DNA from: JBCDBY01 sp039182715
GTDB lineage: Bacteria; Planctomycetota; PLA2
Assembly (NCBI GenBank): GCA_039182715.1
Contig: JBCDBY010000018.1
Span: 1 to 26,290, forward strand
Reading direction: 5' to 3'
DNA: 26,290 nt
The notes under the pieces: model-generated
What the model saw: the letters and a program-made list of their open reading frames with translations, nothing else
Databases searched by the model: none
What the model was told of the DNA's origin: nothing
Translations under genes and position numbers: made by a program
Part shown: positions 11,613-19,129 of the stretch, one piece after another
Layout: each line of letters begins with the position of its first letter
How positions within the stretch are numbered: the stretch's first letter is position 1

Positions 11613-11676
11613 GAGAGCGCCTCGCTTCGACGGGCTGCGGTTGCGCGTCGCTTCGTCTGGGGCCGACGGCGCTCTC
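11613..11676 (+). other. Inverted repeat after the polyprenyl synthase gene
   Basis: GAGAGCGCC (11613-11621) and GGCGCTCTC (11668-11676) form a perfect 9-bp pair with a 46-nt loop. No T tract follows, so it is at most a weak or factor-assisted terminator. Confidence 0.3.
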
Positions 11677-11719
11677 TCAGACAAACCCGAGCCCGGGAGT
11701 TCCGCCTGCTCCGCGCCCG

Positions 11720-11725
11720 TACACT
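11720..11725 (+). promoter_or_regulatory. Candidate -10 (TACACT)
   Basis: TACACT ends seven bases before GTG 11733, and there is no Shine-Dalgarno. It supports this GTG as the start. Confidence 0.45.
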
Positions 11726-11732
11726 GGTCGTC

Positions 11733-13538
11733 GTGCGGGGATGGCTCGTTCTGCTCGGTCTGGCGCTGCCGGCGTGGGGGCAGGACTTCGTCGGCGAGCA
11801 CGCCGACCAGGAGCAGTTCAAGGCCCTCGTGGGCTCGCTGGGGAAGTCCTCGAATCCGACGATCGCCGGGGAGGTCCGCATGATCAAGCGGCTCTTCGAG
11901 CGGCCCGACGCCCGCATCGAGCCGGGTTCCGGCACCGAAGTCCACGGCGTCGCCGTGTTCCACGCCGCGGAGGTCCAGGGCGGGCGGCCCGGGGGCCACG
12001 CGACCGTGCGCGTCGTGCGGCCGGGTAACCACATCCTCGTCCTGTCGAGCCGGACCTCGGTGCGTTGGCAGGTGGAGACGGCGCCGGGCGCGCACGTCGA
12101 GAAGGTGGTGCTCTGCGTCGCGCCCAAGCAGAAGTCGACCGTGCGCGGCGCCAAGGTCCTGCCCCTGGTTGCGAGCTTCGCCCTGACGCGTCACCACACG
12201 CAGTTCCCGATGCTGCAACGCAGCGTGGCCCGCAAGCTCGGCCGATTCCAGTTCGCTTCCTACCTCGGCGTGTTCAAGACGCAGAACGCGCCGATCGTGG
12301 TGGGGTCGAAAAACGCCACGTGGCGACGGCAGATGCTGCTGACGCAACTTCGCAACCTGCAGGATCGCGCCGCCGATCTCGAAGGTGCCGCCGTGCGCCG
12401 CCGCTTCGAGCACGTGCTCTTCCCGGTCGTCGTGCGCGATGGTCGCGTGCGCGGCATCGCCGCCAGCACGGTCGCCGGCTACGTGCGCGACACGGTGGAG
12501 CGGGCGCCGAACAGCGCGCGCGACGTGGTCATCGATCCGCGCAACGGTCGTCGCTATTTCGTCTCCTACCGCGAGATCCTGGTCGAGGATGCTTCGGGCC
12601 GCCCGCGCCCGCCCCTCGCGCTTCCGGATTCGCTGCCGCAGCAATTCGGTCAGCCGATGCTCGCGTTCGACGTCCGTCGCCGGCGCCTCGTCGCGACGTC
12701 GATGAACAATCACATCGCGGCGTACGACGTCGACCGGGCGAGCTGGACGCGGCTGAACGACCCGCCGGTCGGCCCGCGCGGCTTCTGGAGCAGCCGGAGC
12801 GGCTGGACCATCGCTCTGACCTACGATTTCGCACGCGACTGTTTCTGGAACCTGCGGCTGTGGCGCAGCGAGTTCCGGCTCTTGCGGATCGGCCCTTACG
12901 GCGACGAGGGCCGGACCGTGACGATTCGGCTACCGAAGGAGGAACACAACCGCATGCGCGTGGCGCCGACGCTGCGTGTGGCCGGGGACCAGCTCGTTCT
13001 CATGCACCTCGGTCCGCAGACGCGGCCGTCGGCCTCCTACCGCTCCTATCTGATCGATCCGAAGACGGGCGCGGTCACGGCGCAGTTCGTCTTCCGTAGC
13101 CGCACGAAGCTGGAGCCGCCGCCGCCGGCCGCGTGGGACGCCGCCTGGACGCGGCTGGTGGGCCCGGACCCGTATGCCGCGATCGAGTCGTGGCGCCGGG
13201 GCGACGCGGCGCACGTGGCGTATCTGCGCAAGCGCTGGGAGGAGTGGATGCGTGTCGAGGACGACATCGAACCGTGGATCGCCGACCTCGGCGTGCGCGA
13301 CCCCGCCCGCCGCGGCGAGGCGTTCGCGCGGCTCGTGGCGGCGGGCCCCGGCATTCGCCCCCGCCTGGCGCGGGCGGGGGACGCGGCCGAGGAGACGGAA
13401 GCGAGACGGCTGCGGCGCGCTCTGCTGCGCCGCATCGACGAATTACCCGACGTGCGCCGTCGGCTGATGCGGATCCTCGATGGCATGGACGCCGCCGGCG
13501 CTCCCTCGTTCCTCAGGCAGCTGCGGGACGGTTCCTGA
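11733..13538 (+). CDS. Secreted protein with kelch-like propeller segment and helical C-terminal repeat
   Basis: This 601-residue protein starts at GTG with signal peptide MRGWLVLLGLALPAWGQ (cleavage near 17). The first half (about 20-290) is mixed, including an amphipathic region and a beta region (about 60-125). The segment about 305-420 has kelch/propeller-like strands (MLAFDVRRRRLVATSMNN; IAAYDVDRASWTRL; ALTYDFARDCFWNLRLW). The last 90 residues are helical; WIADLGVRDPARRGEAFARL...GPGIRPRL...TEARRLRRAL follows the pattern found at the C-termini of many planctomycetal exported WD40 or propeller proteins. No catalytic motif is recognised. It is presumably periplasmic or extracellular and protein-binding. 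It overlaps the convergent methyltransferase gene by 26 bp. The open frame extends upstream to 10608, but that part lies inside the synthase gene and is discounted. Confidence 0.82.
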   Translation: MRGWLVLLGLALPAWGQDFVGEHADQEQFKALVGSLGKSSNPTIAGEVRMIKRLFERPDARIEPGSGTEVHGVAVFHAAEVQGGRPGGHATVRVVRPGNHILVLSSRTSVRWQVETAPGAHVEKVVLCVAPKQKSTVRGAKVLPLVASFALTRHHTQFPMLQRSVARKLGRFQFASYLGVFKTQNAPIVVGSKNATWRRQMLLTQLRNLQDRAADLEGAAVRRRFEHVLFPVVVRDGRVRGIAASTVAGYVRDTVERAPNSARDVVIDPRNGRRYFVSYREILVEDASGRPRPPLALPDSLPQQFGQPMLAFDVRRRRLVATSMNNHIAAYDVDRASWTRLNDPPVGPRGFWSSRSGWTIALTYDFARDCFWNLRLWRSEFRLLRIGPYGDEGRTVTIRLPKEEHNRMRVAPTLRVAGDQLVLMHLGPQTRPSASYRSYLIDPKTGAVTAQFVFRSRTKLEPPPPAAWDAAWTRLVGPDPYAAIESWRRGDAAHVAYLRKRWEEWMRVEDDIEPWIADLGVRDPARRGEAFARLVAAGPGIRPRLARAGDAAEETEARRLRRALLRRIDELPDVRRRLMRILDGMDAAGAPSFLRQLRDGS

Positions 13539-14604
13539 CGACGTACCAGTAGTTCATGATGTCGTGCGGCAGCTCGAGCACCTCGGCGCCGGCGAAGCCC
13601 GCGTCGTCGAGCATGCGCTCCGCCAGCTGGCGGCCCCACATCGCGCCGAGGCCCGCGCCGCCCGACGCCAGCGAGACGGTCATGCAGTGCATCGTGCTGA
13701 TCGTGTAGAGCAACGGCGCGAGCGGGTTGCCCATGTTCTCGTGATGCGGCGTCTGCGCCTTGATGTCCTGCATCAGGAAGACGCCGTCGGCCCGCAGCGC
13801 GCGCTGAATCGCGGCGAGCACCGCCGCCGGCGCCGCCTGGTCGTGGATCGCGTCGAAGGCCGTGATGAGGTCGTAGGCACTGCACTCCTCGAGGGCGGCG
13901 GCGTCCCGTACGCGGAACTCGACGTTGGCGCAGCCGTGCAGGCGTGCCTCCTGGCGCGCGACGGCGATCGCCTCCTCGCTGAAGTCGTACCCGCGGAATC
14001 GGCTGTTCGGGAATCGGCGCGCGAGGAAGTTCATCGCGCGGCCGCTGCCGCAGCCGACGTCGAGCACGTCGATGCCCTCCTCGAGACGCTTGACGAGCCC
14101 GTCGACGAGCTTGAGGATGTGCTCTTCGAGGCCGGCGACGACCGACTGGCTGCTCTCTTCCGCCATGACGGCATGAAAGCGCCGGTAGCGACCGTAGGGG
14201 ACGCCGCCGCCGCGCTGGAAGCACTCCACGACGTCATCCTCGACGCTGCCCAGCAGCGAGATGAACTGCGTGGTGACCGCGAGGTTGTCGGGTGATGCGG
14301 CGCGCGTGAGCCAGCGGGCGTGCTCGGCGGGAAGCCGGTAGGCGCCGGTCTCGACGTCGCAGGCGACGATGCCGCCGGTCAGCATGGCGCCCAGCCATTC
14401 GCGCACGTAGCGCTCGTGGAGTCCGGCGCGCTTCGCGATGCGCTCGATCGGGGCCGGCCCCAGATCGGTCATGGTGTCGAAGAGGCGGGTGCGGTGGCCG
14501 ACCGAGATCATGAGCGCCAGGGCGCCGTGGTTGGCGATCTCGAGCATCCGGCCGGCGAAGGCCTCGGTCTGCTCGGCGTTGAGAGAGGTGCAGGACGTGC
14601 ACAT
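13513..14604 (-). CDS. Winged-helix class I SAM-dependent methyltransferase (Rv2258c-like)
   Basis: This 363-residue protein has an N-terminal winged-helix dimerisation domain (about 10-105; IERIAKRAGLHERYVREWLGAML is the helix-turn-helix-like part) and a Rossmann methyltransferase domain (about 150-355) with motif I VLDVGCGSGRA (180-190), acidic FRGYDFSEEAI (motif II) and DLITAFDAIHD (motif IV). This architecture is that of the Rv2258c-type small-molecule methyltransferases; the substrate is not predictable. The N-terminus MCTSCTS carries a CxxC that is unusual for the family. ATG 14604 is set by a strong AAAGGAGA (14612-14619) seven bases upstream. A long upstream extension of this frame (to 16686) is antisense to the next gene and is rejected. 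Confidence 0.9.
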   Translation of the reverse strand: MCTSCTSLNAEQTEAFAGRMLEIANHGALALMISVGHRTRLFDTMTDLGPAPIERIAKRAGLHERYVREWLGAMLTGGIVACDVETGAYRLPAEHARWLTRAASPDNLAVTTQFISLLGSVEDDVVECFQRGGGVPYGRYRRFHAVMAEESSQSVVAGLEEHILKLVDGLVKRLEEGIDVLDVGCGSGRAMNFLARRFPNSRFRGYDFSEEAIAVARQEARLHGCANVEFRVRDAAALEECSAYDLITAFDAIHDQAAPAAVLAAIQRALRADGVFLMQDIKAQTPHHENMGNPLAPLLYTISTMHCMTVSLASGGAGLGAMWGRQLAERMLDDAGFAGAEVLELPHDIMNYWYVVRNRPAAA

Positions 14605-14671
14605 GCGGCATTCTCCTTTCCCTTCCAAACACCGATGGCGAGGGGGACCCGCAATGCGTTCCAATGGGCAC

Positions 14672-14677
14672 GGAGGA
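14672..14677 (+). promoter_or_regulatory. Shine-Dalgarno GGAGGA that selects the TTG start at 14683
   Basis: GGAGGA sits five bases before TTG 14683, which is directly followed by a well-formed signal peptide. The alternative ATG 14635 has no such sequence and would place basic residues before the signal. Confidence 0.65.
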
Positions 14678-14682
14678 ATATT

Positions 14683-16794
14683 TTGCGCATCGCTCTTTGC
14701 CTGTTCGTCGTCGTGTCGGTCACGGCGGCCGAGGACTCCCGGGAAGACTGGCCCCGTCTGCTGGGGCTGGACAACAACGAGCGGCTGGTGGTCCACGAGC
14801 CGCAGGTGGAGGAGTGGGCCGGCTTCAAGTTGCTCACCTTCCGCGCCGCGATCAATCTGGAGGGACAGGACGGAAGCGGCGAGCCCACCGAGTCGCTCGG
14901 CACCGTCCGGGTGCGGCTGCGGACCGCCGTCGACCTGCATCGCGGCGTGGCGCTCGCCTCCGACCCGGAGGTGCTCGCCGTGGAGGGCGTCCCGGAGGCG
15001 CGGCGCGAGGCCGTTGCCAAGCGGCTCGTGCGCGAGATCAAGAGCGGTTCGCCGGAGATCGACCTGGAGGACCTGCTGGGCGAGCTGGACCGCAGCCAGT
15101 ATCCGATCCGCGAGGTGGCGATCTCCACCGAGCCGCCGCGGCTGATCATCGAGCAGCAGCCGGCGATCCTGATCGCCTTCGATGGCGAGCCGAAGACCGC
15201 GGCGATCCCCGGTACCGACCTCCGGCTGGCGATGAACTCGCCGTCGCTGCTCTTCCAGCAGGCGAAGACCGGCTGGTGGTACATGTACGGCTGGGACACG
15301 TGGATCAAGACGCGCAGCATCCAGAAGGGGCCGTGGGTGCCGGCGCCCACGTTGCCTTCGACCTTCCAGAAGCTTCCGGACAACGAGACGTGGCGCGGTC
15401 TCAAGGAGCGCATCCCGGGCCGCAAGATCGAGCGCAAGGACGTGCCGAAGGTGCACTACGCCACGAAGCCGACGGAGCTGGTGGTGATCTACGGCACGCC
15501 GAAGTTCGTGCCGATTCCGGAGACCTCGCTCAGCGTCATCGAGAACACCGAGGCGGACGTGCTGCTCGACGCGAAGACGGGCCAGTACTACACGCTGCTC
15601 TCCGGCCGCTGGTTCCGCGCGCGCGGACCGAAGGAGACCCTGGAGTTCTGCACCGACAAGCTGCCCGAGGACTTCCGCAAGATCCCGACGGATCACCTCG
15701 CGGCGCGCGTGCGTGTGCACGTACCGGGCACGCCGGAGGCGGAAGAGTCGCTGCTCCTGCACGCCGTCCCGCGCGTGGCGACCGTGCGGCGCGGCGACGT
15801 GAAGCTCGAGATCCCCTACAAGGGCGTGCCGAAGTTCGTGCCGGTCGAGGGGACTTCGCTGGAGTACGCGATCAACATCGGCGTCGACGTCTTCCGCATC
15901 GACGGGCGCGTCTACTGCTGCAGCGACGGTCTCTGGTTCACCGCCGAGGCGGCGCGCGGGCCCTGGACGCTGTGCGACAAGCTGCCCGAGGCGTTCGCGC
16001 GCATTCCGGAGGAGAGTCCCGCCTACTTCGTCTCCTACTGCACGATCGAGAGAAGCGACGCGGACTCGGTCACCTTCGCCTATACGCCGGGCTACTTCGG
16101 CACCTTCGCGAACCGCGGCGTGGTCGTCTACGGCAGCGGGTTCACCGGCCCGTGGCCCGACGAGTACAGGCAGGCGGGCTGGGACAGCCGCGCGTACTGG
16201 CTGCAGCGCTGGCGGCGTGACGACCTGCACCAGTGGGATCGCCACCTGCCGTACGGCGAGGGTCGCTGGTACGACCCGATCAGCGGCGTCTACCGGCGCA
16301 GCTACGACGCGATCTCGCACGCCAAGTTCCGCACGCATCGCGCCGACGCGTTTCGCACGTGGAACGGCAAGGCGGTCCTGCCGGAGCAGGAGCGGCGCAT
16401 GCCCGAGCCGGAACCGAAGCCGGAAAAGAAGAAGAAGACGCGCGTCGCCAAGAGCCGCCAACAGCTCTACGCCGGTCCCGACGGCGAGGTCTACAAGCAC
16501 GCGCACGGCGTCTGGTTCAAGAACGTCGACGGGGACTGGCGCAGCCTCTCCCGCCGGCCGACGCTGAAGCAGGACGTGGACCGCCGCAAGAAGCTGGAGA
16601 AGCAGCGCAAGGCGCGCGCGCGCTCCTACAACCAGCGCCGGCGCTATCGCGGCTATCGCAGCCGCCGCTGGCGTGGCTTCATTCACCGGCCGATCTGGGG
16701 AGGCGGCATCATCGACATCGGTGATGGCGGCTGCTGGGGCGGCGCCGGCTGGGGCGGAGGAGCGGTCCCGATGGGGGGCTTTGGTGGTTGGTAG
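14683..16794 (+). CDS. Secreted protein with three ~60-residue internal repeats and a Gly-rich tail
   Basis: This is 703 residues from TTG (719 from ATG 14635). The signal peptide MRIALCLFVVVSVTAAE cleaves near 16. Three diverged repeats start near residues 170, 273 and 383, each with PKFxPIxxTxL at the front, a Trp/Tyr-rich centre (GQYYTLLSGRWF; GRVYCCSDGLWF) and GPW...LPxxFxxIP at the end; the spacing of about 100-110 residues includes linkers. A fourth, partial unit (GEVYKHAHGVWF) lies near 605. A Lys/Glu/Pro linker (about 570-590) and a strongly basic Arg/Tyr-rich stretch (about 625-665) precede a Gly-rich tail with HRPIWGGG and GGFGGW. I do not recognise a named family; the repeats resemble beta-rich surface modules. 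The protein is envelope or extracellular by signal peptide. It diverges from the methyltransferase. Confidence 0.82.
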   Translation: MRIALCLFVVVSVTAAEDSREDWPRLLGLDNNERLVVHEPQVEEWAGFKLLTFRAAINLEGQDGSGEPTESLGTVRVRLRTAVDLHRGVALASDPEVLAVEGVPEARREAVAKRLVREIKSGSPEIDLEDLLGELDRSQYPIREVAISTEPPRLIIEQQPAILIAFDGEPKTAAIPGTDLRLAMNSPSLLFQQAKTGWWYMYGWDTWIKTRSIQKGPWVPAPTLPSTFQKLPDNETWRGLKERIPGRKIERKDVPKVHYATKPTELVVIYGTPKFVPIPETSLSVIENTEADVLLDAKTGQYYTLLSGRWFRARGPKETLEFCTDKLPEDFRKIPTDHLAARVRVHVPGTPEAEESLLLHAVPRVATVRRGDVKLEIPYKGVPKFVPVEGTSLEYAINIGVDVFRIDGRVYCCSDGLWFTAEAARGPWTLCDKLPEAFARIPEESPAYFVSYCTIERSDADSVTFAYTPGYFGTFANRGVVVYGSGFTGPWPDEYRQAGWDSRAYWLQRWRRDDLHQWDRHLPYGEGRWYDPISGVYRRSYDAISHAKFRTHRADAFRTWNGKAVLPEQERRMPEPEPKPEKKKKTRVAKSRQQLYAGPDGEVYKHAHGVWFKNVDGDWRSLSRRPTLKQDVDRRKKLEKQRKARARSYNQRRRYRGYRSRRWRGFIHRPIWGGGIIDIGDGGCWGGAGWGGGAVPMGGFGGW

Positions 16795-16993
16795 ACGATT
16801 TGATTCGGTTCTCGCAGAGTTCGCAGAGAGCCGCAGAGATCGCAGAGTGGGACTCCCCTCACCGAGGACGAGACCCCTTCCATCGATCCACTCTGCTTAC
16901 CCACGGATTGAGAAGGAGCAGAAGTCGTCGTCTGTGGCTCCTCAGCGCACTCTGCGGTCCTTCGCGGCCTCTGCGAGAACCGAATCCAATCGT
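16795..16993. repeat. 199-bp imperfect palindrome built on CTCTGCG/CGCAGAG units
   Basis: The ends 16795-16819 and 16969-16993 are inverted repeats, 24 of 25 matching, with the 18-bp core GATTCGGTTCTCGCAGAG perfect. Inside the left arm GCAGAG recurs at 16814, 16823, 16833 and 16842 (spacing 9, 10, 9); the right arm carries weaker mirrored copies. The element begins at the base after the stop codon of the upstream gene. No protein is encoded. It resembles a dispersed extragenic palindrome or a non-autonomous mobile element, and could form a long hairpin in RNA. CTCTGCG-type repeats are known in intergenic DNA of several phyla. Confidence 0.7.
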
Positions 16994-17003
16994 CCGACGC
17001 GAC

Positions 17004-17168
17004 TTAGACGTTGCGCGTGATCTTGTCGATCATGCCCTTCGCCGCCGGGCATTCCTTCTCGCCGCAGCATTTGCCGGTGGCGCGGCGGCTGAGGAAACGC
17101 CACGCGAGGTAGCCGACGGCGGCGGCGAGCAGGGCGAAGCCGAAGATTTGCTGGGCGCGCGTGTGTAC
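17004..17168 (-). pseudogene. Small Cys-rich single-helix membrane protein lacking a start codon
   Basis: Minus-strand open frame of 54 codons ending TAA (17006-17004). It reads RAQQIFGFALLAAAVGYLAW, one helix, then RFLSRRATGK and CCGEKECPAAKGMIDKITRN. This helix, basic stretch and Cys-rich tail resembles the small FeoB-associated Cys-rich membrane proteins. A TAA lies directly upstream (17171-17169) and the frame has no ATG, GTG or TTG before the helix; the only ATG is ten codons from the end. The stop is followed, in the 5' direction, by a tandem 18-bp duplication, so the 5' end was probably lost or rearranged. A rare non-standard start (for example ATC before the helix) or a sequencing error could rescue it. 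Confidence 0.5.
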
Positions 17169-17170
17169 TT

Positions 17171-17206
17171 AGTACGCGCACTGCTCAGAGTACGCGCACT
17201 GCTCAG
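17171..17206. repeat. Perfect tandem duplication of an 18-bp unit
   Basis: AGTACGCGCACTGCTCAG occurs twice without spacer (17171-17188, 17189-17206). It abuts the in-frame stop in front of the Cys-rich reading frame. Confidence 0.9.
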
Positions 17207-17233
17207 GCGTAGGCGGTATTCGTAGGACGCGAG

Positions 17234-17257
17234 CGTCGAACGTTCAACGTCGAACGT
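17234..17257. repeat. Direct repeat CGTCGAACGT
   Basis: Two perfect copies (17234-17243 and 17248-17257) flank TCAA and include the palindrome GAACGTTC (17238-17245). It sits just past the stop of the second permease gene. It is not a convincing terminator and looks like another dispersed intergenic repeat. Confidence 0.6.
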
Positions 17258-17260
17258 GCC

Positions 17261-18190
17261 TCAGCCCGTGGCCCGGAGGCGCTTGCGCAGCGGGGCGTCG
17301 CGGCCGAACAGGAGGGCGGTCAGCAGGAAGACGATGCCGTAGGTGACCGCGATCGCGCCGGCGGAGGAGGTGTCGTCGACGCGGCCGCCGAGGTCCGATC
17401 CGAGAAGGGCGGTCGTCAGCGGACCGGGGACGACCACGGCCAGCACGTGGCCCAGGACCGCGCACAGCACGCCGATGGCGAGCGCGAGCCCGAAGACGAC
17501 GATGAGCCGATCGGAGAGCAGGATGGCGGTCGCGACCGGCACGACGATCAGGGCGATAACGAGAATGCTGCCGACCGCCTCGAATGCGGCGATGGTCGTC
17601 ACCGCGGTCATGACCATCAGCAGCTGCTGCATCCATTCCGGGCGCATGCCGTTGAGCCGCGCGTGGTCCGGGTCGAGCACGCTTGCCACGATCGGGCGCC
17701 AGAAGATCGCGAGAAGCACACCGTTCACGCCGATGACGGTGAGCAGCAGCCAGGCGGCCCGCGGAAGCTCGATGCCAAGGAACGTCGCCTTGCGCGCGGC
17801 CGCCAAGGTGAGTTGGCCCTCGATGATGCAGTCGGCGTGCAGGTGGACGCGATCCGCGAACGTGCGCAGCAAGACAATGCCGAGCGCGAAGAGCGCCGTG
17901 AAGACGATGCCGGTCGCGACGCCCTGCTCGATGCGTGCCTTGCTGGAGAGCCACTGCACCAGCATCGTGGTCACGATGCCGGCGATGAGCGCGCCGATCA
18001 TCAGCCCCGGCAGGTTCGACGAGCCGACGAAGAGAAACGCAATGACCAGGCCCGGCAGCACCGCATGCGCGATCGCATGGGTGAGCATGCTCATGCGCTT
18101 GAGCACGAGGAACGTGCCGGGCAACACGCACGCGATGGCCGCGAGGCTCGCGATGAGCACGATGCGAGTGTCGAGGCTGCTCCAGTCCAT
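17261..18190 (-). CDS. Metal ABC importer, second permease (TroD-like, ABC-3 family)
   Basis: This 309-residue polytopic inner-membrane protein has about eight or nine hydrophobic helices. It has the ABC-3 family features: RMSMLTHAIAHAVLPGLVIAF in the first third (a conserved His-rich helix), the coupling region HARLNGMRPEWMQQLLM, and the AVGSILVIALIVVPVATAI segment typical of the late coupling helix. With the other permease it forms the membrane channel through which Mn, Zn or Fe is moved into the cytoplasm. ATG 18190 lies six bases after the stop of the first permease gene. A basic C-terminus (LRKRLRATG) is cytoplasmic. The presence of two different permeases points to the TroABCD/MntABCD/SitABCD layout rather than a single-permease ZnuABC. 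Confidence 0.92.
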   Translation of the reverse strand: MDWSSLDTRIVLIASLAAIACVLPGTFLVLKRMSMLTHAIAHAVLPGLVIAFLFVGSSNLPGLMIGALIAGIVTTMLVQWLSSKARIEQGVATGIVFTALFALGIVLLRTFADRVHLHADCIIEGQLTLAAARKATFLGIELPRAAWLLLTVIGVNGVLLAIFWRPIVASVLDPDHARLNGMRPEWMQQLLMVMTAVTTIAAFEAVGSILVIALIVVPVATAILLSDRLIVVFGLALAIGVLCAVLGHVLAVVVPGPLTTALLGSDLGGRVDDTSSAGAIAVTYGIVFLLTALLFGRDAPLRKRLRATG

Positions 18191-18196
18191 CTCGGG

Positions 18197-19129
18197 TCAG
18201 TGGGCGAGGCGTTCCGCAGGAGCGTGTCCCCGCCGACGCAGGATGCCACGCGCTCGCCCGAAGAGGAGAGAAAAACCGAACGCGGCGACGGCCACGAGCA
18301 CGATCACCGGTCCGGTCGGCAGCCCGGTCACGAGCGCCGAGATCCACGCACCGACGATGCCCGAAAACGCACCGATGCCGGCCGCGCAGACGGCCACGCG
18401 CGAGAGCCGGTTCGACCAGGGGCGCGCGGCCGCCGGCGGCACGATCAGCAACGCGATGATCAGGATGAGTCCAACGGCGCGAATGCCCGCGACGGTGACC
18501 ACGACGACCATGCCGAGCTGCACAAACTCGAGCCGACGCACCGGCAGTCCCTGCAGCCGCGCCTGCTGCGGATCGAACGATGCCACGGTCAGCGCCTTGA
18601 AGAGCACGATCGTGACGAGCGTGGCAGCGGACGCCAGCACGACCATCGTCCACGAGTCCTGCGCCCGCATCGAGGCGACCGAGCCGTCGATGAACCCGCC
18701 GAGCCCGGCGGCGTGTCCGGTCCCGAGCTGCTGGATGACGCCGAGGATGGCAAGCCCCAGGCCGAAGAGCACGCCCAGCACGATGGCGAGCGCGGCATCC
18801 TCGCGAATGCGGGGGATGCGCTGCGTCGCCGCGACCAGCCAAGCGGCCAGACCCGCCGTGGCGGCCGCGCCGAGCAGCAGCCACGGCAGCGCATCCGGAG
18901 TCTTGCCGAACGCCGCGAGAACCAGAAAGGCGAGGCCGACGCCAGGCAGCGTGCTGTGCCCCAGCGTGTCCGCCATGAGGGCCCGACGACGCAGGACCAG
19001 AAACGTTCCCACGAGTCCGGCCGCGGCTCCGAGGCAGCCGGCACCGATGACCGCGATGCGGGTGTTGTAGTCCGTCAACAGGAGAGTCCGGCCCCAGTCG
19101 GCTGCGGCGAGCGCATCGAGCATGCTCAC
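18197..19129 (-). CDS. Metal ABC importer, first permease (TroC-like, ABC-3 family)
   Basis: This 310-residue polytopic inner-membrane protein carries family signatures: RRRALMADTLGHSTLPGVGLAF near the first helices, QARLQGLPVRRLEFVQLGM as the coupling region, and AVGLILIIALLIVPPAAA. GTG 19129 overlaps the ATPase stop by four bases (GTGA), so the two are coupled; ATG 19123 is an alternative. A basic and His-containing tail (RRRGHAPAERLAH) is cytoplasmic. It pairs with the next gene's permease. Metal specificity cannot be read from the permease. Confidence 0.92.
   Translation of the reverse strand: MSMLDALAAADWGRTLLLTDYNTRIAVIGAGCLGAAAGLVGTFLVLRRRALMADTLGHSTLPGVGLAFLVLAAFGKTPDALPWLLLGAAATAGLAAWLVAATQRIPRIREDAALAIVLGVLFGLGLAILGVIQQLGTGHAAGLGGFIDGSVASMRAQDSWTMVVLASAATLVTIVLFKALTVASFDPQQARLQGLPVRRLEFVQLGMVVVVTVAGIRAVGLILIIALLIVPPAAARPWSNRLSRVAVCAAGIGAFSGIVGAWISALVTGLPTGPVIVLVAVAAFGFSLLFGRARGILRRRGHAPAERLAH

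Noticed and set aside
14605..16686. Extension of the methyltransferase frame upstream to 16686
   Set aside because: It is antisense to the secreted repeat protein and the strong Shine-Dalgarno at 14612-14619 sets the start at 14604.
16942..17181. 79-codon minus-strand frame starting GTG 17181
   Set aside because: The translation is Arg/Pro-rich without helix or motif, while the neighbouring frame gives a clean membrane helix plus Cys tail. It also runs into the palindrome.
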